From DASRRB01 sp036732755 (GTDB lineage Bacteria > Planctomycetota > B15-G4 > SIAN01): a DNA stretch of 64,000 nt. Positions 15,842 to 24,413 of the stretch are shown piece by piece. Each line of letters opens with the position of its first letter. Position 1 is the stretch's first letter. A program made the position numbers and the translations under genes. The notes under the pieces are model-generated. The model did not search any database. It saw only the letters and a list, made by a program, of their open reading frames with translations, and had not been told where the DNA came from. The DNA is taken from contig DAINBU010000010.1 in assembly GCA_036732755.1 (NCBI GenBank), positions 4,689 to 68,688 of the forward strand, in the 5' to 3' direction.

Positions 15842-18463
15842 TCAGCCGCCCGCCGGGCTTGCGCGGCCCTCGAGCTCGTCGAGCGCCTTCTTCAGCGGGG
15901 CGAGCGAATCGTGTTGCGGCGCGATCGACTCGAGCGCCGCCGCGGCCTTGCGCGCCTCCTTGACGAGCGCCGCGCGCGTCTCGGGCGTGGCGGCGCGCGC
16001 CGCGGCCACCGCGAGCGCCGCGTACGTGGCGACGTAGTCGGGGTTGCCCGGCGCGAGGTCGAAGGTGCGCCGCTCGTGGGCGAGCGCCTCGCCCGTCAAC
16101 CCGAGCTGCTCGCACACGAGCGCGAGTTGGTGGAAGAAGAGCGGGTTGCTCTTCGAGAGCTTGGTCGCCTCGAGGAGGTGCGTGCGCGCCGCCTCGAGGT
16201 CGTCTTGGTCCTTCAGGTCCTGTTCGACGACCGCGAGCTCGTAGAAGAACTGTGGGCTGCGCGGGTTCTTGGCGACCGCCGCGCGCAGCTTGTCGCGCGC
16301 GCTCCGGCGCACCGCGTCGTCGAGGCCGCCGCCGTCGAGCGCCCGCATGATCTCGTCGCGCGCCTCGTTGGCGAGGCGCGCCGCCTCGGTGCGCTGCGCG
16401 TCGGGGACGGGGACGGTGCCGGCGCCGAAATAGGGGTTCACGAAGCTGTCCATGACCCCTGTGCGGAAGTCGTCGGTCTGCTGCCAGCCGCTCGCGAGAA
16501 GCTCGCCGCCCTTCTGCAGCATCTTCGCGAAGAACTCGCTGCCCGCGCTCGTCTCGCGCGTGCCGAAGATCCTCGAGAGGTTCGACGCCGCCTCGCTGGT
16601 CGCGGCCGCGTCGGCGGTGGGCGCGGAGGCCGGCTGGCTGCGCGCGTGTTCGATGTCGGCGAGCCGCTGCTGCGCCCACAAGATCAGCTGTTTCGCGCGA
16701 TCGTCGCGTTCGTCGTACGAAACGGCCTTCTTGGCGTCGGCGAGGCACAGGTCGACGTACGCGCCCGCGTCGCCCCCCGATTCGTAGAGCAATTTGTAGA
16801 CGTCGGCGCGCATGCGGTACGCGCGCGCCATCTCCTTCAGGAAGAGCGGCGAGGGAAGCGGCGTGCCCGGCTCGACCAGCGGCCGCATCACCTTGAGCGC
16901 GTCGCTCACGTTGGAGAGCGCCTGCTGCAGCAATTCGCTGCGCATGTCGGCCGCGAACTTCGGGTTGACGGAGAGGCCGAATCGGAAGCTCGCGAATTCG
17001 AGCTGCGTGCGCCAGTCCCTCTCGCTCTTCGTCCCGGCCTCGAGCAGGAGGTCGACACCGGCCTTGCGCTCGATCGGATCCTTCGAGCGCCAACGCAGGA
17101 AGCCGGCGTAGAAGAGCGCAAGTGCGTCGTCGGGCCGGTGCTGCGCGACGAGGTCGACGTCCTTTCGGGCCCGGGCGTAGACCGCATCGACGTCGGTCGC
17201 GCCGAGCGACTTCGCGATCTGCGGCAGCACGTCCTTCTCGCCGTTCTCGATGCGCAGCTCCCAGTTCTTGGCGAGCGCGCAGAGGGCCCGCGCGCGACCG
17301 AGGCGGGCGTCGTCGTCGTCGCGCTTGGCGAGCGCCTCCTCGTAGCCGGCCAGCGCTGCGAGGTTGTTGCCCTCGCCGAACGCGGCGTCGCCGCGGTCGC
17401 GCGCGTTCTTGAACTCGCGCAGCGCGGTCGCGCTGAGGCTCGACTTCATCAGGATCGCGAAGGAGAGCGAGATCACCGCGACGACGAGCGACAGGATCGC
17501 GATCGTCTTCTGCTTGCGCACGCGCCGCCAGCCGCGCCCGATGAACGTCGTCCGGCTGGCGAGGATCGGCTCGCCCTCGAGGTAGCGCTCGAGGTCCTGC
17601 GCCATCTCGAGCGCCGACGCGTAGCGGCGCTTCGGCTCCTTTTCGAGCGCCTTCAGGATCACGACCTCGAGGTCCTCGTGGAGATGCGTCGCGAGCGCGC
17701 GCGGCGGGCGCGGCTCCTCGTCGAGGATGCGCTGCAGGATCTCCTGCGTCGACTCGCCCGAGAACGGCGGCCGGCCGGCGACCATCTCGTAGAGCGTCGC
17801 GCCGAGCGAGTAGACGTCGGTGCGCCGGTCGATCTCGCCCTTCTTGGCGCGCACCTGCTCGGGGCTCATGTAGAGCGGCGTGCCGACCATCGCGCCGGAG
17901 TCGGTGATCGATTCGCCCTGCTCCGGCCGCGCCAGCCCGAAGTCGGTGAGCACCACCTTGCCGCTCGCCGCGCCGTCGGCCGAATCGCCGCGTTCGCTCT
18001 CGCGCAGGCGGATCATGTTCGCCGGCTTCACGTCGCGGTGGATGATCCCGCGCTGGTGGGCGAAGTGGATCGCGCGCGCCGCCGTGCAGGCGAGCTGCGA
18101 CGCCTCGCGCGGGTCGATCGGCCCGCGCTTGATCACCACGTCGAGCGGCTCGCCGTCGAGGAACTGCATGGCGTAGAAGTGCGTCGCGCCGTCGTTGCCG
18201 ATCTCGTAGATCGGGACGATGTTCTCGTGCGAGAGCTGCGCGACCGCCTGCGCCTCGCGCAGGAAGCGCTGGATCGCCTTCTCCGTCGCGCCGAGCCCCG
18301 GCGGCAGGACCTTGAGCGCGACTCTCCGGCCGAGCTTCGCGTGCACGGCCTCGAAGACGACGCCCATCGAGCCGTGGCCGAGGATGCGCTTCAGCGAGTA
18401 GTCGCCGAGCTGCCGCCCGACCAGCTCCTGCAGCGGGACGCGCCCGAGCGGTTCGTCCGCCAC
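15842..18463 (-). CDS. Eukaryotic-like serine/threonine protein kinase with TPR-type C-terminal region
   Basis: 873 residues from a GTG at 18463. The kinase domain spans about residues 21-290. The glycine loop is LGHGSMGVVFEAVH, the ATP-binding Lys is in VALKVLPP (K51), the catalytic loop is IHRDVKPANM (D144), and DFG is at 174-176, followed by GTPLYMSPEQ. One membrane helix follows near residues 315-337 (IAILSLVVAVISLSFAIL), so the kinase is cytosolic and the rest extracytoplasmic. The remaining 530 residues are helical repeats of TPR character (for example FFHQLALVCEQLGLTGEALA). Large receptor kinases of this layout are common in Planctomycetota and Myxococcota. The downstream end abuts the lipoprotein gene; kdsA lies 6 bases upstream. 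Confidence 0.92.
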   Translation of the reverse strand: MADEPLGRVPLQELVGRQLGDYSLKRILGHGSMGVVFEAVHAKLGRRVALKVLPPGLGATEKAIQRFLREAQAVAQLSHENIVPIYEIGNDGATHFYAMQFLDGEPLDVVIKRGPIDPREASQLACTAARAIHFAHQRGIIHRDVKPANMIRLRESERGDSADGAASGKVVLTDFGLARPEQGESITDSGAMVGTPLYMSPEQVRAKKGEIDRRTDVYSLGATLYEMVAGRPPFSGESTQEILQRILDEEPRPPRALATHLHEDLEVVILKALEKEPKRRYASALEMAQDLERYLEGEPILASRTTFIGRGWRRVRKQKTIAILSLVVAVISLSFAILMKSSLSATALREFKNARDRGDAAFGEGNNLAALAGYEEALAKRDDDDARLGRARALCALAKNWELRIENGEKDVLPQIAKSLGATDVDAVYARARKDVDLVAQHRPDDALALFYAGFLRWRSKDPIERKAGVDLLLEAGTKSERDWRTQLEFASFRFGLSVNPKFAADMRSELLQQALSNVSDALKVMRPLVEPGTPLPSPLFLKEMARAYRMRADVYKLLYESGGDAGAYVDLCLADAKKAVSYDERDDRAKQLILWAQQRLADIEHARSQPASAPTADAAATSEAASNLSRIFGTRETSAGSEFFAKMLQKGGELLASGWQQTDDFRTGVMDSFVNPYFGAGTVPVPDAQRTEAARLANEARDEIMRALDGGGLDDAVRRSARDKLRAAVAKNPRSPQFFYELAVVEQDLKDQDDLEAARTHLLEATKLSKSNPLFFHQLALVCEQLGLTGEALAHERRTFDLAPGNPDYVATYAALAVAAARAATPETRAALVKEARKAAAALESIAPQHDSLAPLKKALDELEGRASPAGG

Positions 18464-18469
18464 GGAGAT

Positions 18470-19348
18470 CTACCGGCTCGGGCCGCCGTCCGCGTGGAGG
18501 TCCGCGAAAGGCGGGTCGGCGAGCGCCTGCTCGCGCAGCCGCTTCAGCGCGGCGAAGAGGCGCGGCAGCGTCTCGAGCCGCAGCGAGTTGGGCCCGTCCG
18601 ACTGCGCGCGGTCGGGGTCCTCGTGCACCTCCATGAAGACGAGGTCGGCGCCGGCCGCGACGGCCGCCCTTGCGAGCCCAGGTGCAAGTCGCCGGTCGCC
18701 GTCCGACTTCCCGTCGCCGCCGCCGGGCCGCTGCACCGAGTGGGTGCAGTCGAAGACGACCGGGACGCCGAGCGCCTGCATGAGCGGGATGGCGGTCATG
18801 TCGTTCACCAGCCGGTGGTACCCGAAGAAGGTGCCGCGCTCGGTGACGACGATCTCCTTGGCCCCGCCGGATCGCAGCTTGGCGACGACGTGCTTCATCT
18901 CCTCGGGGGAGAGCCACTGCCCTTTCTTTACGTTGACGCCGCGCCCGGTCTTCGCGACCGCGAGCAGCAGGTCGGTCTGGCGGCAGAGGAAGGCGGGGAT
19001 CTGCAGCAGATCGACCGCCTCGGCCGCCGGCGCCGCCTGCTCGGGGAGGTGGACGTCGGTCACGACCGGGACGCCGAGGTCGTTGCGGATGCGGGCGAGG
19101 ATCTTCAGCGCCTCGTCGGCGCCGACTCCGCGGAACGAACCGATCGACGTGCGGTTGGCCTTGTCGAACGACGCCTTGAAGACGATCGGCAGCCCGCATC
19201 GGCGGGCTTCACCGACGACGCGCTCGGCGATGCGGCGCGTGATCGCGTCGCCCTCGACCACGCATGGACCGGCGAGCAGCGCGAGGGGACGGTTCGCGCC
19301 GACCTGCACTGCGCCGATGCGCGCCTCACGTGTCGCGGCAGTCGACAT
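18470..19348 (-). CDS. kdsA: 3-deoxy-8-phosphooctulonate synthase
   Basis: 292 residues. It condenses PEP with arabinose 5-phosphate to Kdo-8-phosphate, the committed step towards the Kdo of LPS, and so marks an LPS-bearing outer membrane. Characteristic segments are LALLAGPCVVEG, VFKASFDKANRTSIGSFRG, VVTDVHLPEQ, LLQIPAFLCRQTDLL, VNVKKGQWLSPEEM and VFDCTHSVQRPGG. The length is normal and the ATG at 19348 is unambiguous. The stop is TAG. The kinase gene begins two codons later in the same frame. The divergent SDR gene starts 42 bases away. Confidence 0.95.
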   Translation of the reverse strand: MSTAATREARIGAVQVGANRPLALLAGPCVVEGDAITRRIAERVVGEARRCGLPIVFKASFDKANRTSIGSFRGVGADEALKILARIRNDLGVPVVTDVHLPEQAAPAAEAVDLLQIPAFLCRQTDLLLAVAKTGRGVNVKKGQWLSPEEMKHVVAKLRSGGAKEIVVTERGTFFGYHRLVNDMTAIPLMQALGVPVVFDCTHSVQRPGGGDGKSDGDRRLAPGLARAAVAAGADLVFMEVHEDPDRAQSDGPNSLRLETLPRLFAALKRLREQALADPPFADLHADGGPSR

Positions 19349-19390
19349 GGGGCGCGGATTGTATCGTCGCGCCCCCTTCGGACCGGGACA

Positions 19391-20290
19391 TTGGGCGCAC
19401 ATCCGACGCTGCTGCTGACCGGCGCGAGCGGCCTCTTGGGCGCCGCGCTCGCGCGCCACGCCTTCGAGCGCTTCCGCGTCGTCGCGGTGGTGCGGCGCGC
19501 CGCGCCGCCGCCGCTGAAGCGGGGGGACCGCAAGATCGCGTGCGACCTCGAGGAGGCGGGCGCGGCGGCGCGCCTGGTCGCCGCGGCCGAGCCGCAGCTC
19601 GTCGTGCACGCGGCGGCGCTCTCCTCGCTTTCGGCGTGCGAGGCCGATCCGGCGCGCGCGCGCCGCGTCAACGTCGACGCGACGCGCGAGCTCGCGCACG
19701 CGGCCGCGCACTGCGGTGCGTGGCTCCTCTTCGTCTCGTCCGACCAGGTCTTCGCCGGCGACCCGCCGGAGGGGACTCGCTACGGCGAGGAGGACGCGCC
19801 GCGGCCGGTCAATGTCTACGGCCGCACCAAGCTCGACGCGGAGGAGGCGGTGCGCGCGGCGGGCGGCGAGGCGCTGATCGTCCGCACCGCGCTCGTGCTC
19901 GGGCGCGCGCCCGACGGCCGCAGCGGCGCGGTCGATTCGATCCGCGCGGCGCCGGAGGGGGCGACGGTGCGTCTCTTCCATGATGAATGGCGCACGCCCG
20001 TCTCGGCCCCCGACCTGGCGCGCGTCGTCGACGCCGCCGCGCGCGCCCGCGCTGTCGGACTCGTCCACGTCGCCGGCCCCGATCGCGTCGACCGCCTCGA
20101 GCTCGGGCGGCGGATCGCGGCGGCGTTCGGCCGCGACACCGGTCCGGCGGCGCTGCGCTTCGCCGCCGCGTCGCAGTCGGAGGCGGGCCATCCACGGCCG
20201 CGCGACGTGTCGCTGCGCTGCGAGCGGCTCGCCGCGCTCGGGCTGCCGGCGCCGCGGCCTCTCGCGCTCGCGCTCGCGGAGCTGCGCTGA
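19391..20290 (+). CDS. Extended SDR, dTDP-4-dehydrorhamnose reductase-like
   Basis: 299 residues from a TTG at 19391, chosen because it lies just before the first strand (TLLLTGASGLLGAALARHAF) and no ATG or GTG is available there. The Rossmann motif is GASGLLG. The catalytic YxxxK is NVYGRTKLDAEEAVR at about residues 142-156, preceded by LLFVSSDQVFAG, the RmlD-type Ser/Thr strand. RmlD-like proteins reduce dTDP-4-keto-6-deoxy-sugars, but related SDRs act on other nucleotide sugars. No rml partners are present. Divergent from kdsA, and followed 47 bases later by the phosphoglycerate-mutase-like gene. Confidence 0.75.
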   Translation: MGAHPTLLLTGASGLLGAALARHAFERFRVVAVVRRAAPPPLKRGDRKIACDLEEAGAAARLVAAAEPQLVVHAAALSSLSACEADPARARRVNVDATRELAHAAAHCGAWLLFVSSDQVFAGDPPEGTRYGEEDAPRPVNVYGRTKLDAEEAVRAAGGEALIVRTALVLGRAPDGRSGAVDSIRAAPEGATVRLFHDEWRTPVSAPDLARVVDAAARARAVGLVHVAGPDRVDRLELGRRIAAAFGRDTGPAALRFAAASQSEAGHPRPRDVSLRCERLAALGLPAPRPLALALAELR

Positions 20291-20337
20291 GCGGCGTCTA
20301 TGATCGGTGCCGGTCACGAATCCGGGGGGAGGCGGCC

Positions 20338-21549
20338 GTGCGTCGAATCATGCTGGTGCTTCCGGGTCTCGCCGACGCACCGCTCTCCTCCCTCGGCGGC
20401 CGCACGCCGCTCGCCTGCGCGAACCACCCCGCGCTCGACCGCCTCGCGTCGCGCGGCCGGCTCGGCACCGTCGACCTCGACGAGGGCGGGAGCTCCGGCT
20501 CGATCATCGGCCTCCCGGCGCTGCTCGGCCTCGATGCACGCGCGCTCGAGCTGAGGCGGGGGCCGCTCGAGGCGACCGGGCTCGGCGTCGCGCTCGGCGC
20601 CGACGCGCTGGCGTTCCGCCTCAACTTCCTCTCGATCTTCGACGGCACGGTCGCCGACACGCGCGCCGGCCACGTCTCCGACCCGGAGGCGTCGCTGCTG
20701 CTCGCGGCGCTGCGCAAGATCGACCTCGGCACGTTCCCGCTGGTCTTGCATGCGGGCGCCGGCTACCGCCATCTCGCGGTGGTCGACCCGGGGGCGCAGC
20801 TCGAGGTCGCGACCGTCCCGCCGCAGGAGGTGCTCGGCCGGCCGCTGCGCGACCACCTCCCGACCGGACGCGACGCCGCGCCGCTCGCGAAGTTCGTCGA
20901 GGAGGCGGCGCGCCTGCTGCCTGGCAACGAGGTGAACCGCGTGCGCGTCGATCTGGGCGAGAACCCGGCCGACGCCGTCTGGCTGTGGGGCGAGGGGCGG
21001 CGGCGCGCGATCCCGCGCCTCGGCGACGCGTTCGGCGGGCCGGCGGCGATGGTCGCGGCGGCGCCGCTCGTGCGCGGGCTCGCGCTCGAGCTCGGGATGG
21101 AGTGCCCGCGTCTCGCCGGCACCACCGCCGACGAGCAGACCGACCTCGCGAAGAAGGCGGCGACGGCGCTCGAGCTGGCGGCGACGCATGCCTTCGTCGC
21201 GGTCCATGCGGCGGCGGTCAACGAGGCGTCGCGCTCGGGCGACGCGCGCCGCAAGGTCGCGGCGATCGAGCGCATCGACTTCGAGCTGCTCGCGCCGCTC
21301 CTCGCGTGGGTCGAGGCCGACGCCGACGACCGGCGCCTGCTCGTCGCGTCGGACCACGCGACCTCGGCCGAACCGCAGCGCCGGGCGCCTCGGCGCGTCC
21401 CGTTCGCGCTCTTCGGCGGCGGGATCGAGGGGCTGCGCGCGCGGAAGTTCGACGAGGAGGGCGCGAGCGCGGCCGACCTCCAGCTCGCGAACGCGGGCGA
21501 GCTGCTCGCCCTCTTCCGCAAGCCGGGCTTGCGCACCGCGTCGGCGTAG
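20338..21549 (+). CDS. ApgM-type phosphoglycerate-mutase-like protein with eroded metal site
   Basis: 403 residues, GTG start, TAG stop. The overall order of motifs follows the archaeal-type cofactor-independent phosphoglycerate mutase (COG3635, alkaline-phosphatase superfamily): LPGLADAPLSSLGGRTPLACAN at the start, FRLNFLSIFDGTVADTRAGHVS, then SDHATSAEPQ and FALFGGGIEGLRA near the end. Compared with archaeal ApgM as I recall it, several metal ligands are changed. The Asp of DGLGDRP is Pro. The Asp and His near the catalytic Ser are Ile and Leu. The DAAGHD motif reads NEASRS. The His of NHSGD is Arg. The Ser (GSSGSIIG) and the DH pair remain. Catalysis as a mutase is therefore doubtful. valS follows 17 bases later. 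Confidence 0.7.
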   Translation: MRRIMLVLPGLADAPLSSLGGRTPLACANHPALDRLASRGRLGTVDLDEGGSSGSIIGLPALLGLDARALELRRGPLEATGLGVALGADALAFRLNFLSIFDGTVADTRAGHVSDPEASLLLAALRKIDLGTFPLVLHAGAGYRHLAVVDPGAQLEVATVPPQEVLGRPLRDHLPTGRDAAPLAKFVEEAARLLPGNEVNRVRVDLGENPADAVWLWGEGRRRAIPRLGDAFGGPAAMVAAAPLVRGLALELGMECPRLAGTTADEQTDLAKKAATALELAATHAFVAVHAAAVNEASRSGDARRKVAAIERIDFELLAPLLAWVEADADDRRLLVASDHATSAEPQRRAPRRVPFALFGGGIEGLRARKFDEEGASAADLQLANAGELLALFRKPGLRTASA

Positions 21550-21566
21550 CTGGTAGCGTCGACCGG

Positions 21567-24305
21567 ATGCCCTTCGACATCCCCAACCGCTTCACGCCGG
21601 CCGAGGCCGAGCCGGAGCTCTTCCGCCGCTGGGAGGGCTCGGGCGCGTTCCAGCCCCGGCGCGGTGCCACCGGACCGGACGGCGCCGCGACCGACCGCTT
21701 CGTCGTGATGATCCCGCCGCCGAACGTCACCGGCGCCCTGCACATGGGCCACGCGCTCAACAACACCGTGCAGGACGTGATGGTCCGCTTCCATCGCAAG
21801 AGCGGGCGCGAGACGCTGTGGGTGCCGGGCACCGACCACGCCGGCATCGCCACGCAGGCGGTGATCGAGAAGAAGCTCTTCAAGGAGCAGGGGATCACGC
21901 GCGAGCAGCTCGGCCGCGAGAAGTTCCTGGCCGAGGTCTGGGCGTGGAAGGAGAAGTACGGCGACCGCATCCTCGAGCAGCTGAAGCGCATGGGCTGCTC
22001 GTGCGACTTCACGCGCACGCGCTTCACCATGGACGAGGACCTCTCGACGGCCGTGCGCGTGGCGTTCACGCGGCTTTGGGAGAAGGGGCTGATCTACCGC
22101 GGCCCGCGTCTCGTCAACTGGGACTGCAAGCTGCAGACGGCCGTCGGCGACGACGAGATCCTGCACGAGACGCGCAAGTCGAAGCTCTGGCACATCAAGT
22201 ACCCGGTGGAGGGGAAGCCGGGCGAGTTCGTGACGGTGGCGACGACGCGGCCCGAGACGCTGCTCGGCGACACCGGCGTGGCGGTGAACCCCGACGATCC
22301 GCGCTGGAGGGCGCTGATCGGGAAGAACGTGGTCCTGCCGCTGCTCGACCGCCCGATCCCGGTGATCGGCGACGAGACGGTCGAGAAGGACTTCGGCACG
22401 GGCGCGGTCAAGGTCACGCCCGGCCACGACCCCAACGACTACGCGCGCGGCCAGCGCTTCAAGCTGCCGATCGTCTCGATCTTCACCGACGCCGGTCAGG
22501 TGAACGAGGCGGGCGGGCCCTACGCCGGTCTCTCGCGCGAGGAGGCGCGCAAGCGCGTCGTCGCCGACCTCGAAGCGCGCGGCCTCCTCGACAAGATCGC
22601 CGACCACGAGCACTCGGTCGCGATCAGCGACCGCTCCGGCACCGTGATCGAGCCGCGCATCAGCGAGCAGTGGTTCGTGAAGATGGAGCCGCTCGCGAAG
22701 CCGGCGATCGCGGCGGTGAAGGGAACGGCGCTGCGCTTCGTGCCGGAGCGCTGGACCAAGGTCTATCTCGACTGGCTCGAGAACGTCCGCGACTGGTGCA
22801 TCAGCCGCCAGCTCTGGTGGGGCCACCGCGTCCCGGTCTGGTACGACGAGGACGGCGTCGGCATCGCGTCGGCGACCGAGCTCAAGGTCGGCGAAAAGCA
22901 CCCGAAGACCGGCAAGCCGATCACGCGCCAGGACCCCGACGTGCTCGACACGTGGGCGTCGAGCTGGCTCTGGCCGCTCGCGACGCTCGGCTGGCCGAAG
23001 CAGACCGACGACCTCAAGCGCTACTACCCGACGCAGTTCCTCTCGACCGCGCGCGAGATCATCTACCTCTGGGTCGCGCGCATGGTGATGGCGGGGTACG
23101 AGTTCGGCGACGGCCTCGACGGCGACGCGCGCTGCCCGTTCACGGTCTGCTACCTCAACGCGACCGTGCTCGACGCGCAGGGCCGCCGCATGAGCAAGTC
23201 GCTCGGCAACGGCATCGACCCGGTCGACATGATCGACAAGTTCGGCGCCGACGCGATGCGCATCAGCCTGATGCTGCTCACGGTGGAAGGGCAGGACATC
23301 CGCTTCAGCGAGCAGCGCGTCGAGGAGGCGCGCAACTTCGTCAACAAGTTCTGGAACGCGACGCGCTTCGTCCTGCAGAAGGTGCCGGCCGAGGCGTACG
23401 CCGACGTCGACCTCGCGAAGGCGACGCGCCTCGAGGACCGCTGGATCCTGGCGCGCCTGCGCGAGACGGTCGCAACGGTGAGCGACGCGCTCCCGAACTG
23501 CCGCTTCCACGAGGCGAGCCATGCACTTCGCCGCTTCCTCTGGAACGACTTCTGTGACTGGTACCTGGAGATCGCCAAGGTCCGGCTCGAGCCGAACGAG
23601 GACGCGGCGTCGCGCCGCATGGCGTCGAAGATCGCCGTGACCGTGATCGAGCGCGCGCTCCACCTGCTCCACCCGATGACGCCCTTCGTGACCGAGGCGC
23701 TGTGGGGCCACCTGAAGAGCGCCGGCTTCCTTCCGACGGACGCCCCCGACCTGATCGTCGCACCGTGGCCGACGACCGCGGGGCTACCTGAGAAGTTTTC
23801 TGCCGGCGCGGTCGACGCGGTGGTCGCGATGGACGCGCTGCAGGCGCTGACGAGCGCGCTGCGGAATCTCCGTTCCAAGAACGGCGTGGAGGAGCGCGCC
23901 GCCGTGAAGGCACACGTGCGGCTGCCCGACGCGAAGCTGGTGGCCGTGCTCGACGAGGCGAAGCCGTGGTTCGAACGGCTCGCCCGCGCGACGCTCGGCG
24001 GCTTCTCGACGAAGGAGGCGCGACCGCCTGAAGCGGACGCCGACGTCGTGCCGATGGCGCCGTTCGGATCGGCGGAGCTCTACCTGCCGCTCGGCGGGCT
24101 GATCGACAAGGACGCACGCAAGAAGGACCTCGCGACGAAGATCGAGAAGCTCGCGGCGCAGATCGGGTCGCTCGAGAAGAGGCTCGGCAACGACGGCTTC
24201 GTCAAGGGCGCTCCGGCCGAGGTCGTCGCGAGCGAGCGCGAGCGGCTCGCGCGGCTGAAGGACGAATCGGCGAAGCTCGAGCAGGCGCGCGCCGCGCTGG
24301 GATGA
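21567..24305 (+). CDS. valS: Valyl-tRNA synthetase
   Basis: 912 residues, full length for a bacterial enzyme that charges tRNA-Val. The class I HIGH motif is PPPNVTGALHMGHAL near residues 51-65. The editing domain includes TTRPETLLGDTGVAVNP and DFGTGAVKVTPGHDPNDY. The KMSKS motif is GRRMSKSLGNGIDP near residue 540. WCISRQLWWGHRVPVWY and DVLDTWASSWLWP are typical. The C-terminal coiled-coil arm (KIEKLAAQIGSLEKRLGN) is present. Start ATG 21567. It is convergent with the FGE-like gene, and a strong hairpin at 24319-24356 lies between them. Confidence 0.97.
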   Translation: MPFDIPNRFTPAEAEPELFRRWEGSGAFQPRRGATGPDGAATDRFVVMIPPPNVTGALHMGHALNNTVQDVMVRFHRKSGRETLWVPGTDHAGIATQAVIEKKLFKEQGITREQLGREKFLAEVWAWKEKYGDRILEQLKRMGCSCDFTRTRFTMDEDLSTAVRVAFTRLWEKGLIYRGPRLVNWDCKLQTAVGDDEILHETRKSKLWHIKYPVEGKPGEFVTVATTRPETLLGDTGVAVNPDDPRWRALIGKNVVLPLLDRPIPVIGDETVEKDFGTGAVKVTPGHDPNDYARGQRFKLPIVSIFTDAGQVNEAGGPYAGLSREEARKRVVADLEARGLLDKIADHEHSVAISDRSGTVIEPRISEQWFVKMEPLAKPAIAAVKGTALRFVPERWTKVYLDWLENVRDWCISRQLWWGHRVPVWYDEDGVGIASATELKVGEKHPKTGKPITRQDPDVLDTWASSWLWPLATLGWPKQTDDLKRYYPTQFLSTAREIIYLWVARMVMAGYEFGDGLDGDARCPFTVCYLNATVLDAQGRRMSKSLGNGIDPVDMIDKFGADAMRISLMLLTVEGQDIRFSEQRVEEARNFVNKFWNATRFVLQKVPAEAYADVDLAKATRLEDRWILARLRETVATVSDALPNCRFHEASHALRRFLWNDFCDWYLEIAKVRLEPNEDAASRRMASKIAVTVIERALHLLHPMTPFVTEALWGHLKSAGFLPTDAPDLIVAPWPTTAGLPEKFSAGAVDAVVAMDALQALTSALRNLRSKNGVEERAAVKAHVRLPDAKLVAVLDEAKPWFERLARATLGGFSTKEARPPEADADVVPMAPFGSAELYLPLGGLIDKDARKKDLATKIEKLAAQIGSLEKRLGNDGFVKGAPAEVVASERERLARLKDESAKLEQARAALG

Positions 24306-24318
24306 TCCGGCGAAACAA

Positions 24319-24356
24319 CGAGCGGGGAGCGGCGCACACACGCCGCACCCCGCTCG
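24319..24356. terminator. Hairpin between convergent valS and FGE-like genes
   Basis: gagcggggagcggcg (24320-24334) pairs with cgccgcaccccgctc (24341-24355) except for one A-A mismatch, around the 6-base loop cacaca; an outer C-G pair extends it. It starts 14 bases after the valS stop and lies in a convergent gap, so it could serve both genes. There is no T-tract, as is common for hairpins in very GC-rich genomes. Confidence 0.6.
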
Positions 24357-24413
24357 CGCTCTGAAAGTCCGGCCGTCGTCAGCCGGAGGGATCTTGTCTC
24401 GTCTCGTCGCGGC

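Noticed and set aside
15309..19199. Very long minus-strand reading frame of about 1300 codons over the kinase and kdsA genes
   Set aside because: It is rich in Arg, Ala, Pro and Gly without motifs, as expected for a shadow frame in GC-rich DNA; the kinase and kdsA frames carry clear family motifs.
15842..19348. KdsA-kinase fusion by readthrough
   Set aside because: The kinase GTG is in frame two codons after the kdsA TAG, but KdsA has normal length, the kinase has its own start, and the frame match has a one-in-three chance.
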